A stretch of 64,000 nucleotides of DNA from Planctomycetota bacterium (GTDB lineage: Bacteria; Planctomycetota; B15-G4; SIAN01): assembly GCA_028289345.1 (NCBI GenBank), contig JANQQL010000025.1, positions 558,001 through 622,000 of the forward strand, read 5' to 3'. A program made the translations under genes and the position numbers. Each line of letters starts with the position of its first letter. Positions within the stretch are counted from its first letter, which is position 1. Below are positions 8,809 to 19,902 of this stretch, one piece after another. Below the pieces are notes generated by a model. It had not been told where the DNA came from and ran no database searches. It saw nothing but the letters and a program-made list of their open reading frames with translations.

Positions 8809-10271
8809 TTCCCACGCCGGCCGCGGCACTCGTTCGCCAGCCGTTGCAATGGGACCCGCGTCAAATCTCTGGTCAACGGGTTGCGGTGGTGGGATTGGGG
8901 CGCTTTGGCGGCGGGGCCGGTGCGGCACGATTCCTTTTGAGCCACGGCGCCGACGTGGTGGTGACTGACCTCTTGCCCCGAGCCGAACTGGGAGAGACCG
9001 TCGGCGAGCTGGAGAGCCTCGGCGCGGAGATGATGCTCGGCGGCCATTGCCTCGAGACCTTGAGCGCCTGCCAATGGATCGTCGCATCTCCTGCGGTGCC
9101 GCCCAGCGCGCCACCGCTGCGGATGGCGGCGGAAGCGGGCATTCCGGTCGAAACGGAAATCTCGTTGTTGGTGCGTCTGCTCCCCAAGGAGTGGCTGGGA
9201 ATCACCGGAACCAATGGCAAGAGCACCACGGCCAAGCTTGCGGCTTCGATGCTCGAGCCCGTCGGCCCGACCTGGTTGGGAGGCAACCTCGGGGGGTCGC
9301 TGTTGAGCCACGTCGGGGACATGCCCGTCGACGCGAAGGTCGTCTTGGAGCTGAGTTCGTTCCAGCTTGAGCACTTGAACGACGTGGGCTTGGGGCCCTC
9401 GGTGGCGGTGATCACCAACGTTTCTCCCGACCACTTGGATCGCCATGGAAGCATGCAAGCGTACGTGCGCGCCAAGGCGGCCATCCTTCGGCGCGCGCGG
9501 ACCGCGGTCCTGAACTACTCCGATCCCCACTGTCGGCGGCTGGGTGAGAGGTTCCCTGGTGCGGTCCGTTGGTTCGGATCAGGCCCGAGCTCGCGGCTGG
9601 GGGGCGATCGGCGCTCGTACTCACTGCGAGGAGATCGCATCCTCTGCGAGGAACCAGGGAAACCTCCTTGTGAATTCTCACTGCCCGAAACGCAGCTGCT
9701 CGGAACCCACAACAACCTGAACGTGATCGCCGCGGCAGCCGCTTGCGAGGCCTTCGGTGCGAGATTTGTAGAGTCGTTGAGGCGGGCTGCCGCAGTGACG
9801 CCCATTCCCGGACGTCTCCAGGAAGTGGGACGGGCGAACGGCGTCCGATTCGTTGACGACAGCGTGTCGACGTCTCCCCCGGCGGTGCTGGCAGCCTTGC
9901 GCTCCCTGGAGAGCGGAATTCACCTGTTGCTAGGTGGTTATGACAAGGGCATCGGTGTCGAAGAGCTGCTGGACGAGATCCCCCGCCGATGCCGAAAGCT
10001 CCATCTTTTTGGTGCGGTATCCGATCATCTAAAGAGAAAGCTCCGCCAACGAGGGTGGGAATCCCGACCAAAGCCATGCCAGAGCGACGCACTACCTATG
10101 GAATTCGAGGTCTACCCGGACTTGCCGGCGGCGTTCGCCGGCGCACGCAAAACCGCGTTGCCGGGGGAGACGATTCTTTTGTCGCCGGGATTCGCCTCGT
10201 ACGACCAGTTCCGGTGTTTCGCCGAGCGCGGCGAATTGTTCCGGAAGCTGGTGGCCGCCGCTCTCCCTTGA
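8805..10271 (+). CDS. murD: UDP-N-acetylmuramoyl-L-alanine--D-glutamate ligase MurD
   Basis: MurD adds D-glutamate to UDP-MurNAc-L-Ala in the cytoplasmic stage of peptidoglycan synthesis, using ATP. The 488-residue protein has the N-terminal Rossmann-like domain (VAVVGLGRFGGGAGAARFL, about residues 27-45), the Mur ligase ATP-binding loop GITGTNGKSTT, the central ELSSFQLEHL and NVSPDHLDRHG motifs, and the C-terminal ligase domain with VDDSVSTSPPAVLAAL. The ATG at 8805 overlaps the preceding lipoprotein stop; longer in-frame readings run back through the tRNA and are excluded. A murD shows that this organism makes peptidoglycan, a point once debated for Planctomycetota. Confidence 0.95.
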   Translation: MIPTPAAALVRQPLQWDPRQISGQRVAVVGLGRFGGGAGAARFLLSHGADVVVTDLLPRAELGETVGELESLGAEMMLGGHCLETLSACQWIVASPAVPPSAPPLRMAAEAGIPVETEISLLVRLLPKEWLGITGTNGKSTTAKLAASMLEPVGPTWLGGNLGGSLLSHVGDMPVDAKVVLELSSFQLEHLNDVGLGPSVAVITNVSPDHLDRHGSMQAYVRAKAAILRRARTAVLNYSDPHCRRLGERFPGAVRWFGSGPSSRLGGDRRSYSLRGDRILCEEPGKPPCEFSLPETQLLGTHNNLNVIAAAAACEAFGARFVESLRRAAAVTPIPGRLQEVGRANGVRFVDDSVSTSPPAVLAALRSLESGIHLLLGGYDKGIGVEELLDEIPRRCRKLHLFGAVSDHLKRKLRQRGWESRPKPCQSDALPMEFEVYPDLPAAFAGARKTALPGETILLSPGFASYDQFRCFAERGELFRKLVAAALP

Positions 10272-10332
10272 ATCCTCAATCCGGGGTCGGAGAATCGGAT
10301 CCTGTGCTGATCCCCTCTGACATAGATCGTAT

Positions 10333-10415
10333 TCCGCACTTCCGTGCGGAGCGCCGTTCCGGTCCCCAGACCGGACGGGTTGGGCGTTTCCCCAGGCGCA
10401 GGACCCTCAAGTCCT
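10333..10415 (+). promoter_or_regulatory. Structured leader upstream of mcsA: three consecutive hairpins
   Basis: The 184-base gap between murD and mcsA contains two perfect 7-bp hairpins with tetraloops, TCCGCAC/GTGCGGA (10333-10350) and TCCGGTC/GACCGGA (10358-10375), and a weaker 5-bp one, AGGAC/GTCCT (10400-10415). None is followed by a T-run, so they look less like terminators than like a folded 5' leader of the stress operon or an RNA-stabilising element after murD. The regulatory role is an inference. Confidence 0.4.
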
Positions 10416-10455
10416 CCCGCAAGTGGTCCGATGAACCCTCCAGGGCTTTCCTGCG

Positions 10456-11010
10456 ATGAGCTTCTATTGCCAGAAGTGCCAGACGGCGACTGCGAAGGTC
10501 CACGTCACCGAATTGAAGGAGGGGAAGAAGATCGAGCATCACTTCTGCGAGGAATGCGCAGAAACCCAGGGGATCGCACCCAAAGCTGCGGCGCCTGTTT
10601 CGATGTACAAGATCTTCAAAGAGCTCATGGAAAAGGGGGGTGCCGCTCGCCGATCGAGGGACCGTCAGTGCCCAGAGTGCGGCATGACGTTCAGCGAGTT
10701 CAAGGCCAAGGGCCGCTTCGGCTGTCCCCACGACTACGACGTGTTCCTGAGCCGCCTGATTCCGTTGTTGCAGCGCATCCACGGTGCTTCGCAACAAGAC
10801 GGACTTCCTCCCGAAGACGACCGACACGAAGACCTGGACCTTCCGGAGCAAGAACAAGCGGACGAAGAGAACCAGGCTCAGGTCGAGTTGGAAGAGCTGA
10901 AAACCGAGCTGCAGCGCGTCGTCCAACGGGAACAGTACGAAGAGGCGGCGCGCATCCGCGATCGGATCAAGGAACTCGAAGAAACCCTCACTCAGGGGGG
11001 TGGCGCATGA
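10456..11010 (+). CDS. mcsA: McsA, zinc-finger activator of the McsB arginine kinase
   Basis: McsA binds and activates the protein arginine kinase McsB and helps target damaged proteins to ClpCP. This 184-residue protein has two zinc-ribbon-type cysteine clusters (CQKC with CEEC at residues 5-37, and CPEC with a later CPHD) and a C-terminal UVR motif (LQRVVQREQYEEAARIRDRI) typical of McsA, UvrB/C and ClpC. It overlaps mcsB by four bases (ATGA) and heads the mcsA-mcsB-clpC order known from Firmicutes, but no ctsR repressor gene is present. Confidence 0.88.
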   Translation: MSFYCQKCQTATAKVHVTELKEGKKIEHHFCEECAETQGIAPKAAAPVSMYKIFKELMEKGGAARRSRDRQCPECGMTFSEFKAKGRFGCPHDYDVFLSRLIPLLQRIHGASQQDGLPPEDDRHEDLDLPEQEQADEENQAQVELEELKTELQRVVQREQYEEAARIRDRIKELEETLTQGGGA

Positions 11011-12065
11011 ACGATCACTTCGCCGCCTCTCCCGGGGATGCAGGAAGTTGGATGGCCGCGGAAGGAGAAGACCGCGACGTCATCATCACCTCGCGCATTC
11101 GTCTAGCGAGGAACGTGAACGACTTTCCCTTCAAGGCGCGCCTTTCCACAGACGAGTGCCGGCGTTTGCAGGAGCACGTGCACGAAAAGCTTTCCCCCCT
11201 GCGCTTCGCCGACGATCAGGTCTACGTGGATCTCGAAGAAGTGGACCTGTTGGATCGCGAATTACTCCTCGAGAGTCATTTGATCAGCATGGAGCTGGCT
11301 CGCGCCGACGGGCCGCGGGGGGTGGTGTACAGCCGCCGCCGACACCTCTCCATCATGGTCAACGAGGAAGATCACCTCCGGGTCCAGCTCCTGGGGCCGG
11401 GGCAAACCCTGAGCGAGATCCTCCGCGAAATCGAGCAGATCGATCAGGCCATCTCCGAAAACGTCGATTATGCCGCCCACTCGCGCTTTGGTTATCTGAC
11501 GTCGTGTCCGACCAATGTGGGAACGGGGCTGCGGTTTTCGGTGATGCTGCACCTGCCTGCCCTGGTGACCACCAAGGAGATCGACAAGGAATTCAACGCT
11601 GCCCAGAAGATGAAGCTGGCAGTCCGCGGGTTCTATGGGGAAGGAGCTTCCTTTGTCGGAGATTTCTTCCAGGTCTCCAATCAGGTAACGCTAGGAAGAA
11701 GTGTAGAGGATCTTTTGCAAGACCTTCTCAAAGTCGTTCCGGAAATCGTGAAGCACGAACGGAGCGTGAGAAGCCTCATCCTGAAAGATCACAGAAACGA
11801 AATCGAAGACAAGGTTTACCGGGCCCTGGGGCTCTTGCGTCATGCGCGCAAGATCTCTTCCCAAGAGGCGCTGGAGTTGCTTTCGCAGCTCAGACTGGGC
11901 GTCTGCGTGGGAATGGTGGACACGGTCGACCTGAAGTCGATCAACGAGCTCTTGGTTTTGACGCAACCGGCCCACGTTCAGGCAATGGAAACGAAAGACC
12001 TTTCTGAAGAGGAGAGGGACGTTGCCCGGGCGCGGTACGTGCGGCAGCGACTGGGAGCCGAGTAG
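11007..12065 (+). CDS. mcsB: Protein arginine kinase McsB
   Basis: McsB phosphorylates arginine residues on misfolded proteins, marking them for ClpC-ClpP degradation. The 352-residue protein is a stand-alone phosphagen-kinase-type catalytic domain. It shows ITSRIRLARNVNDFPF near the N-terminus, the NEEDHLR substrate loop (about residues 117-123), the active-site cysteine segment TSCPTNVGTGLR (about residues 168-179) and a nucleotide-binding VSNQVTLG stretch. The length equals that of Bacillus McsB. I start it at 11007, where its ATG overlaps the mcsA stop; the frame is open further upstream inside mcsA. Confidence 0.95.
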   Translation: MNDHFAASPGDAGSWMAAEGEDRDVIITSRIRLARNVNDFPFKARLSTDECRRLQEHVHEKLSPLRFADDQVYVDLEEVDLLDRELLLESHLISMELARADGPRGVVYSRRRHLSIMVNEEDHLRVQLLGPGQTLSEILREIEQIDQAISENVDYAAHSRFGYLTSCPTNVGTGLRFSVMLHLPALVTTKEIDKEFNAAQKMKLAVRGFYGEGASFVGDFFQVSNQVTLGRSVEDLLQDLLKVVPEIVKHERSVRSLILKDHRNEIEDKVYRALGLLRHARKISSQEALELLSQLRLGVCVGMVDTVDLKSINELLVLTQPAHVQAMETKDLSEEERDVARARYVRQRLGAE

Positions 12066-12086
12066 CACCCTGTAGCAAAGAGCACT

Positions 12087-12131
12087 CGAACACAGAACAC
12101 GCGAACACAGAATACGCGAACACAGAGCACG
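12087..12131 (+). repeat. Three tandem 15-bp repeats between mcsB and clpC
   Basis: Three direct copies of the 15-mer CGAACACAGAAYACG (third copy GAGCACG at its end) lie head to tail in the 130-base mcsB-clpC gap. They do not encode anything on the plus strand and are not palindromic. They could be a binding array for a regulator, an mRNA spacer, or polymerase slippage in a neutral gap. Confidence 0.85.
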
Positions 12132-12195
12132 CGCTGGACCAAAGCATCCGCAACCAAGCACTCATACGAGTCACTACTTCACGGACGGGACCGAC

Positions 12196-14688
<2,493 letters not shown>

Positions 14689-14718
14689 TCGGCGAGTCTC
14701 GCCCCAACAGAATTGGGA

Positions 14719-14750
14719 ACGGCCGACCCCTTGGGGTCGTCCGTTTTTTT
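14719..14750 (+). terminator. Rho-independent terminator of the clpC operon
   Basis: A long stem (ACGG-C-CGACCCC pairing with GGGGTCG-T-CCGT, loop TT) is followed directly by a run of seven T, 30 bases after the clpC stop. Confidence 0.9.
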
Positions 14751-14981
14751 GATTTCTGACCAGGGGGCCGGATCGTCGGGTCGGGAAGCCCCTCGTTCCT
14801 TGTCTGCCAATGGCGACAATGATCTGGCGGAGCTTGCGCGGGAGTTGCCCGGCGATTTCTCGAACTTGGAAGCTCCCGGGACTCGCAAAGGCCGGAGCCT
14901 TTCGTGAGTCGAAGAAATGACGAGGTGGGCGAATCACTCAGTCGAAAGGACCTGGCGATCGAGCCAAGGAAGAGGTGACGG

Positions 14982-16166
14982 ATGGGGTGGAGCTTGAGCT
15001 TGTGCTGCATCGCCCTGTTGGCGCCGCAGGACGTGACGGTGTTGGCGAGCACCGAAGGCGGGTTCCAGCAGTTTTCCGCGCCTCCTGCTGCCAACCTTCA
15101 CGGCCGAGTGGTCTTCGCTGCAGTCAATGCCCAAGGCGTTCACGGCATTCACGCGGCGAGTGGAACCCAAGTCGTTCCGGTTGCTTTGGAGGGAGAGCCG
15201 GTGGTCGATGGGCCGGACACCTACACCCTGCACGCGGTGACCTACACGCTGAAATCCGTGAGTCCGACTCCCGTTCTGACCAGTCGCGGACTGTGTGTGT
15301 TCCAAGCCGAGTTGAACGCGGGCTCCGCGATCCTCGGAAGGGAAGGTCGAGGAGCGCCGTTTCAGTTCATCGCTGACTCTGGCGAGGCGTTCCAAGGATT
15401 CGGTCCGGGTCTTGATGCCAACAACTTGGATGCGGTCGCATTCTTTGCCACCGTGGACCCTCCCGGCCACCCGGATCGAGAGGGCAAGGAGAAGGGAAAG
15501 CGAGATACCGCGGGACAGCTCATGGCGCCATGGCGGCAGACTCAGGGCGGAATGGCGAACAAGCTTCACGAGGGACTGTTCTACGAAACCGGAACCGAGT
15601 TGTTCGTGGTGGCCGGAACCAGGGGCAACTTCGTGGACGCAGAAGATGGCGTCGCGGTCAATGACCGCAAGGTGATCGCCTGTCGCGTTTGGTCCGCACC
15701 CGGCCGGCTTTCATTGGTCGTGCACGACGGCAGCATTCGTCCGGTGGCGACCACGGGCTCCCGGTTTCTGGAGCTTGGGCGGCCCACCCTCAACAATTCG
15801 GGCAACGTGGCGTTTCATGCCAAGGGCCCGTCCGGGGAATCCATGGTCTGCCGAACCAAGCCGGGAGGGGCTCTGCACGTCCTGTTCCAGGACATCCCGG
15901 GACAGACCGTCGGGGATCAGGCAGTGATTACTGACACCGACGATGTGTTCGTGTCCTGGGTGCGTGACAACGAGCCCCCTGCGATCTTGCGGTTTGCGCC
16001 GGATGGGACCCCGCATCCGATCGAGGTGGACTTGTCGAGCTCGGGATTCGCAGAGGTCGTGAAACTCCAGCTCGGTCCGCGCGCCGATGCGGGTCGGGGA
16101 CGACTGGCCGTCCTTGCGACCTTTGCCGACGAGGAGCAAGCGATGTTGCTACTGGGGACGCGCTAG
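14982..16166 (+). CDS. Secreted protein with NxxGxVxF-type repeats
   Basis: This is a 394-residue protein of unknown function with a short N-terminal hydrophobic export signal (MGWSLSLCCIALLAP). The body repeats a beta-rich motif spaced roughly 60-150 residues apart: NLHGRVVFAA near residue 38, NNLDAVAFFA near 146 and LNNSGNVAFHA near 270. This pattern recurs in secreted proteins of Planctomycetota, where the units probably form blades of a propeller-like fold, though that is an inference. It starts at an ATG with a GAAGAGGTGA sequence upstream and stands alone between the clpC terminator and the flagellar genes on the other strand. Confidence 0.7.
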   Translation: MGWSLSLCCIALLAPQDVTVLASTEGGFQQFSAPPAANLHGRVVFAAVNAQGVHGIHAASGTQVVPVALEGEPVVDGPDTYTLHAVTYTLKSVSPTPVLTSRGLCVFQAELNAGSAILGREGRGAPFQFIADSGEAFQGFGPGLDANNLDAVAFFATVDPPGHPDREGKEKGKRDTAGQLMAPWRQTQGGMANKLHEGLFYETGTELFVVAGTRGNFVDAEDGVAVNDRKVIACRVWSAPGRLSLVVHDGSIRPVATTGSRFLELGRPTLNNSGNVAFHAKGPSGESMVCRTKPGGALHVLFQDIPGQTVGDQAVITDTDDVFVSWVRDNEPPAILRFAPDGTPHPIEVDLSSSGFAEVVKLQLGPRADAGRGRLAVLATFADEEQAMLLLGTR

Positions 16167-16371
16167 TCCGGATTTTTCCGGCGAGGACGGACGGCGGGTT
16201 TCACCAGCAGCCCGCCCACATCGGGCGAGCCGTGTCTCTGACGTTCCGTTGAGGATGGAGAACGTCGTAGAAAATCAGAAACGACTTGGGCGATTCCATG
16301 CAGCCCTTCATGAATCAGCCGGCTGCGAGAGGGCCCTCTCAAGCTTCTCCTCGCAGGCCTTGCTCTCTGCT

Positions 16372-16740
16372 CTAGCACATCTCGCTCAGTGCCGAGCGGG
16401 GTTGCGCCGTGCCGTAACTCTTCAGCTTGCTCGTGTTTCGACGAGCGCTGCGTAGGTCCCGACGAACCTTTTCACGGGCCTGTTCGCTCTGGTCGATGAG
16501 TTCTTGGCGGAGTCGTTCCAGCGCATGAACTTTTTCGACGGTGGCGGGAGAAGCTGTCGCGGTTCCGGATTCCCCCAGCGCGAGGAGGTCGGACTCGGCT
16601 TGCAGCACGGCATCCATGGCCGCTTCGGGCCGACCCTCATGGACCAGCGTCAAGGCGTTCTTCCAGTGCTGCTCGATGTTGTCCAGTCGTTGTTCCAGAG
16701 TCCGAGTGTCACCATCAAGCGACTTGGGCGACGGCACCAT
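16372..16740 (-). CDS. FliT/FlgN-like helical protein, putative flagellar chaperone
   Basis: This 122-residue protein is predicted to be almost entirely helical, with two long charged heptad-like stretches (LEQRLDNIEQHWKNALTLV and LERLRQELIDQSEQAREKVRRDL). It directly follows fliS and overlaps it by 26 bases. In many bacteria the gene after fliD-fliS encodes FliT, the FliD chaperone, and this product has the right size and composition, but sequence resemblance to FliT is too weak to name it. Function is inferred mainly from position. Confidence 0.5.
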   Translation of the reverse strand: MVPSPKSLDGDTRTLEQRLDNIEQHWKNALTLVHEGRPEAAMDAVLQAESDLLALGESGTATASPATVEKVHALERLRQELIDQSEQAREKVRRDLRSARRNTSKLKSYGTAQPRSALSEMC

Positions 16741-17083
16741 CCCATCCCTCCTTGAGCAGGGAAACCACCTGGCGCGAACTCGTCACGTGGGCGGTGTTCT
16801 GTTCCAGGTTGGCCTGAAGGAGCCAATGGCTCACGGTGCCATACAGCTGGTCCAACAGCGGCGCTGCTTCGGCGCCGACGTTGAAGTCCAACGCTTCCCG
16901 CAGAGCATTGACAATGGCAAGAGACTTGCCGATTGCCTGGCTCGCTTGCTTCTGATCGCCCTGAGAGAGCAGCGTCTCCGCGTCTTGGAGCCGGCGCAGC
17001 AAACCGTCGTAGAGCTGGAGCAGGATCTGCTCCTTCGGCATGGACAGAAACTTGTCTTGCTGGTAGGTGGAGACGAGTGTCAT
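16715..17083 (-). CDS. fliS: Flagellin export chaperone FliS
   Basis: FliS binds the C-terminal helix of flagellin in the cytoplasm, prevents premature polymerisation and delivers it to the export gate. The 122-residue product has the family's N-terminal TYQQDKFLSMPKEQILLQLYDGLLRRLQDAE and the helical core (ALREALDFNVGAEAAPLLDQLYGTVSHWLLQAN). I start it at 17083 (MTLVSTYQQ), which is close to fliD (10-base gap). The fliD-fliS-FliT-like order is conserved across bacteria. Confidence 0.93.
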   Translation of the reverse strand: MTLVSTYQQDKFLSMPKEQILLQLYDGLLRRLQDAETLLSQGDQKQASQAIGKSLAIVNALREALDFNVGAEAAPLLDQLYGTVSHWLLQANLEQNTAHVTSSRQVVSLLKEGWDGAVAQVA

Positions 17084-17093
17084 CGTGTCTTCC

Positions 17094-18434
17094 CTATTGG
17101 ATGATGGCACCCAGGGCACTGCCCTGAGACTGAAGCCGACCGATCAGTGTTTCAAAGCCGGCGTATCGCCGGACGAGATTCTGCTCGTAGGTCGCCAGAC
17201 GTGCTTCCGCTTGGCTGATGCGGTCATCGAGATCGTCGATGGAGCGTTCGATTCCGTCCTGGCGAGTCTTGATGAAGCCGTCGATGCTGTCGGTGTACGT
17301 TTCGAGGTTGGCTTGCAAGTTCGAAGTGATGCCGTCGGTGGCATCGGTGAACAAGAAGCGCACATCCTCGAGGTCGCTTGCCAGAGCATCCTTGAAGTCC
17401 TCGGAGTCGAGCTCCAGCGTTCCGTCGCTTTGGGAGCGAATGCCCAACGAGGCCAGGGAGTTGAACGCCTTTCCGGAGCTACTATCGAGGAAGTTGGTGA
17501 GATCACTTCCCAAACGCTGTCGGAGCAAGCGCAGGGTGGAGTCGCCGGCAAGTGGTGGTGCCGGGGCATCTTCGTCATCGATGTTGCGAGTGGATTGTTC
17601 GTTGATGAACTTGATGATGTCGTTGTAGGCAGAGATGAAGCCCTGCACATTGTCTTCAATTTCGTCGAAGTCTTCCGAAATGGTCAGCGTTTCGCTCAGG
17701 AATCCGCCGCTCCCGTCGTCCGGGCTGACTGCTCGAAGAGTCAGGGAGATTCCCTCGAGGGCCTCGTCGATGACGTTGGTCGAAGAGGTGACTTGCAGGC
17801 CGTCGATGCTCACGATGGAGTCCTGGCCTGCCTGGTCGAGGTCGACCGAAACACCGATGGAAGAGTCGAAGGAGATGGTGGCCCCTTCGTCGACCCCGGT
17901 TTCCTTGGCGCGAACCTCCAAGTAGTAATCCGTGCCGTCGAAGACCACGCTGGCGTTGACTTCCGCGTCGGAATCGTTGATCGCGTCCTTCAGGTCCAGT
18001 AGCGACGCGCCGTCGTCAATGCTGACCGTCGTCAAAGTGCCATCCACGGTAATGCTGATGTCACCGGCGCTGAAGTTGGCGGCGCTGCTGTCAGAGACTC
18101 CACCCGTGCGGAGCAGGGAGCGCTCGGCCAGCTGCTCCACCGAGATGTTGTAGGACCCCTGGTCTGCACTGCCGGTGGTGCTCACGCTGAAGTAGGTGTC
18201 GTCTGTGAGCGAACTGGAGAACGCGAGGAACTCGTCTGGATCGGAAACCTTGTTCAGGCTGTTGTCCAGGTCCTTCAGCTTCTCCAATAGGTTGTCCAGG
18301 GCCTTCAACTGGTCCTGGCGGTCAGACTTCTGTTGCTGGTACAGCGAAATGGGTCGACGCTCGACCGCGACCAAGGCGCTGATGATCGAGTCCGTGTCGA
18401 GTCCGGAGGCGAGTCCGCCGAACGAAATTTCCAT
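17094..18434 (-). CDS. fliD: Flagellar filament cap protein FliD (HAP2)
   Basis: FliD caps the growing filament and guides flagellin assembly. The 446-residue protein starts FGGLASGLDTDSIISALVAVE, the FliD N-terminal signature, has a flagellin-hook IN-type domain around residues 105-170 and ends in the conserved C-terminal coiled coil (TRQDGIERSIDDLDDRISQAEARLATYEQNL). The ATG at 18434 keeps the normal N-terminus; an upstream in-frame ATG would add nine unusual residues. It lies between the first flagellin gene and fliS on the same strand, separated from the flagellin by a strong inverted repeat. Confidence 0.95.
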   Translation of the reverse strand: MEISFGGLASGLDTDSIISALVAVERRPISLYQQQKSDRQDQLKALDNLLEKLKDLDNSLNKVSDPDEFLAFSSSLTDDTYFSVSTTGSADQGSYNISVEQLAERSLLRTGGVSDSSAANFSAGDISITVDGTLTTVSIDDGASLLDLKDAINDSDAEVNASVVFDGTDYYLEVRAKETGVDEGATISFDSSIGVSVDLDQAGQDSIVSIDGLQVTSSTNVIDEALEGISLTLRAVSPDDGSGGFLSETLTISEDFDEIEDNVQGFISAYNDIIKFINEQSTRNIDDEDAPAPPLAGDSTLRLLRQRLGSDLTNFLDSSSGKAFNSLASLGIRSQSDGTLELDSEDFKDALASDLEDVRFLFTDATDGITSNLQANLETYTDSIDGFIKTRQDGIERSIDDLDDRISQAEARLATYEQNLVRRYAGFETLIGRLQSQGSALGAIIQ

Positions 18435-18547
18435 GGTGGCGTCTCCTTCGCCTGGCTCCAAAGCTTGCGAGCTTGGCGTGTTCGTGTTGCTCCCGAACGG
18501 AAGAGCCTCCGAGCGCCGAAGCGCCCGGAGTCACCCCGCGGAGAAGG

Positions 18548-18594
18548 GCTTCGAACCGCGGGCCGTTTGATCCCGGAGGCCCGCGATTCGAAGC
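18548..18594 (-). promoter_or_regulatory. Long inverted repeat between fliC and fliD
   Basis: Arms at 18548-18564 and 18578-18594 (GCTTCGAACCGCGGGCC and its complement with one mismatch) enclose a 13-base loop. It sits 42 bases after the flagellin stop on the minus strand. No T-run follows, so it is not a textbook terminator. It could be a partial terminator or an RNA-stabilising 3' hairpin that lets flagellin mRNA exceed fliD mRNA. A second, smaller hairpin (CTCC..GCGC with GCGC..GGAG) follows near 18509-18532. Confidence 0.6.
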
Positions 18595-18635
18595 TGTGCT
18601 TCCCTGGAAACTCAGATCAACCGACGCCCCCTCGT

Positions 18636-19463
18636 TTAACCGAGAAGTGCGAGGGCCGACTGTGGTTGTGCGTTGGCCTGCGCCAGGATCGACAAAGCGG
18701 CCTGTTGCAGGATGGTGTTTCGAGTCAAGTCCGCCGACTCAAAGGCGACGTCGACGTCACGGATCCGCGACTCAGCCGCGGACAGTGATTCGACGGAAAC
18801 GCCCAGGTTCGAGATGGTCGAACTCAGACGGTTCTGGACCGCACCGAAGGTACCGCGCAAGGAGGTGACCGTGTCGATGGCGGAGTCGATGGCGGAGATG
18901 GCGGCCGTAGCGTTGCCGCCGCTGGAGCCAATCCCGATGCTCGACAGAGCAAGGTCCGAGGCCCGGGTCGAAGTCAAGGTGACGTCGATGGTGTCCGTGG
19001 ACGCGATGCCGGAACCGACCTGGAAGGTGACTGTCGAGGAGGTTCCGTCCAGCAGGTTGATGCTGTTGAACTCGGTGGACTGGGCAATTCGATCGATTTC
19101 GCTGATCAGATCACCGAATTCCTGTTGCAGGGTGTCCTTGTCGGAGTTCGAGACCGTTCCGTTGTTCGCCTGGACCGCAAGTTCACGCATCCGAACGAGA
19201 ATCGTGGAGATTTCGTTCAGCGCGCCTTCCCCGGTCTGCACCAGAGAGATGCCGTCGTTGGCATTTCGCTGTGCCTGCGACAGGGAGCTGACCTGTGCAC
19301 GCAGACGCTCACTGATGCCCAGCCCCGCGGCGTCGTCCGCAGCCGTCGCGATGCGAAGGCCGGTGGACAGGTGCTGGAAGTTCTTGCCCAGCCGCTCGCT
19401 CACCGAGGACAGGCCTCGTTGCGCGTTGATCGACGGGACATTCGTGTTGATGGAGAGAGCCAT
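18636..19463 (-). CDS. fliC: Flagellin (copy 1)
   Basis: This is the structural subunit of the flagellar filament. The 275-residue protein has the conserved N-terminal D0/D1 helices (INTNVPSINAQRGL and STGLRIATAADDAAGLGISERLRAQ) and the C-terminal D1/D0 helix ending LTRNTILQQAALSILAQANAQPQSALALLG, the FliS-binding end. The central variable region is very short, so this is a minimal flagellin with essentially no D2/D3 surface domain. A second, clearly paralogous flagellin lies at 27958-28791 on the other strand. The gene heads the fliC-fliD-fliS set. Confidence 0.97.
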   Translation of the reverse strand: MALSINTNVPSINAQRGLSSVSERLGKNFQHLSTGLRIATAADDAAGLGISERLRAQVSSLSQAQRNANDGISLVQTGEGALNEISTILVRMRELAVQANNGTVSNSDKDTLQQEFGDLISEIDRIAQSTEFNSINLLDGTSSTVTFQVGSGIASTDTIDVTLTSTRASDLALSSIGIGSSGGNATAAISAIDSAIDTVTSLRGTFGAVQNRLSSTISNLGVSVESLSAAESRIRDVDVAFESADLTRNTILQQAALSILAQANAQPQSALALLG

Positions 19464-19902
19464 AAGATTCTTTCACCCCCGTGTCATGAATCCGCACTCG
19501 TGTTTCATTCTTCTCCCCCTCGTTCCGTCTCGGGGGACGCAGGGTTGTTCGGCGGGCTCGAATTTGACTCCAGCGAGTTTCCCGAGAAGTGCCGTCTTTT
19601 CCCGTTGCCGACGGGTTGTGCGAAGGAAGACGGAATCGGTTTCCGTTGGGTCGCCGATCGAGATCCCGGAACGAGGGATCCGGCGGTCGACTGGGAAGGA
19701 ATTTCTAAAGCTGCAGGCAGGGATTTCCGACGGATCGAAAGGCGGTGAACCCGGATCGGACCCGGACCCGATTCGAGTTGGCTCCGCCAAGCTCCAGTTC
19801 CCGGCTGGAGTGGAAACGACAGATCCATCGACGGGGGAGGAAGGCGTTCCGAGGCCCGGAATCTCGGCACGCAGGAATCCCTGCTGGAGGGAGGGGGATT
19901 CC
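19464..19902. promoter_or_regulatory. Divergent intergenic region between fliC and fliO
   Basis: These 439 bases separate the minus-strand flagellin from the plus-strand fliO operon, so promoters for both directions must lie here. A GCCGAACAA box (complement of 19545-19553) resembles a sigma-28 -10 element for fliC, but I find no matching -35 at the usual spacing. No sigma-54 site, tRNA or convincing small gene is seen. Confidence 0.5.

Noticed and set aside
12087..12131. The 15-bp repeats as a small CRISPR array
   Set aside because: Copies are directly adjacent with no spacers, only three units, and no cas genes are nearby.
12081..12175. CIRCE (HrcA) operator upstream of clpC from two AGCACTC sequences
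   Set aside because: Neither copy has the matching GAGTGCT half nine bases away, so the inverted repeat is not present.
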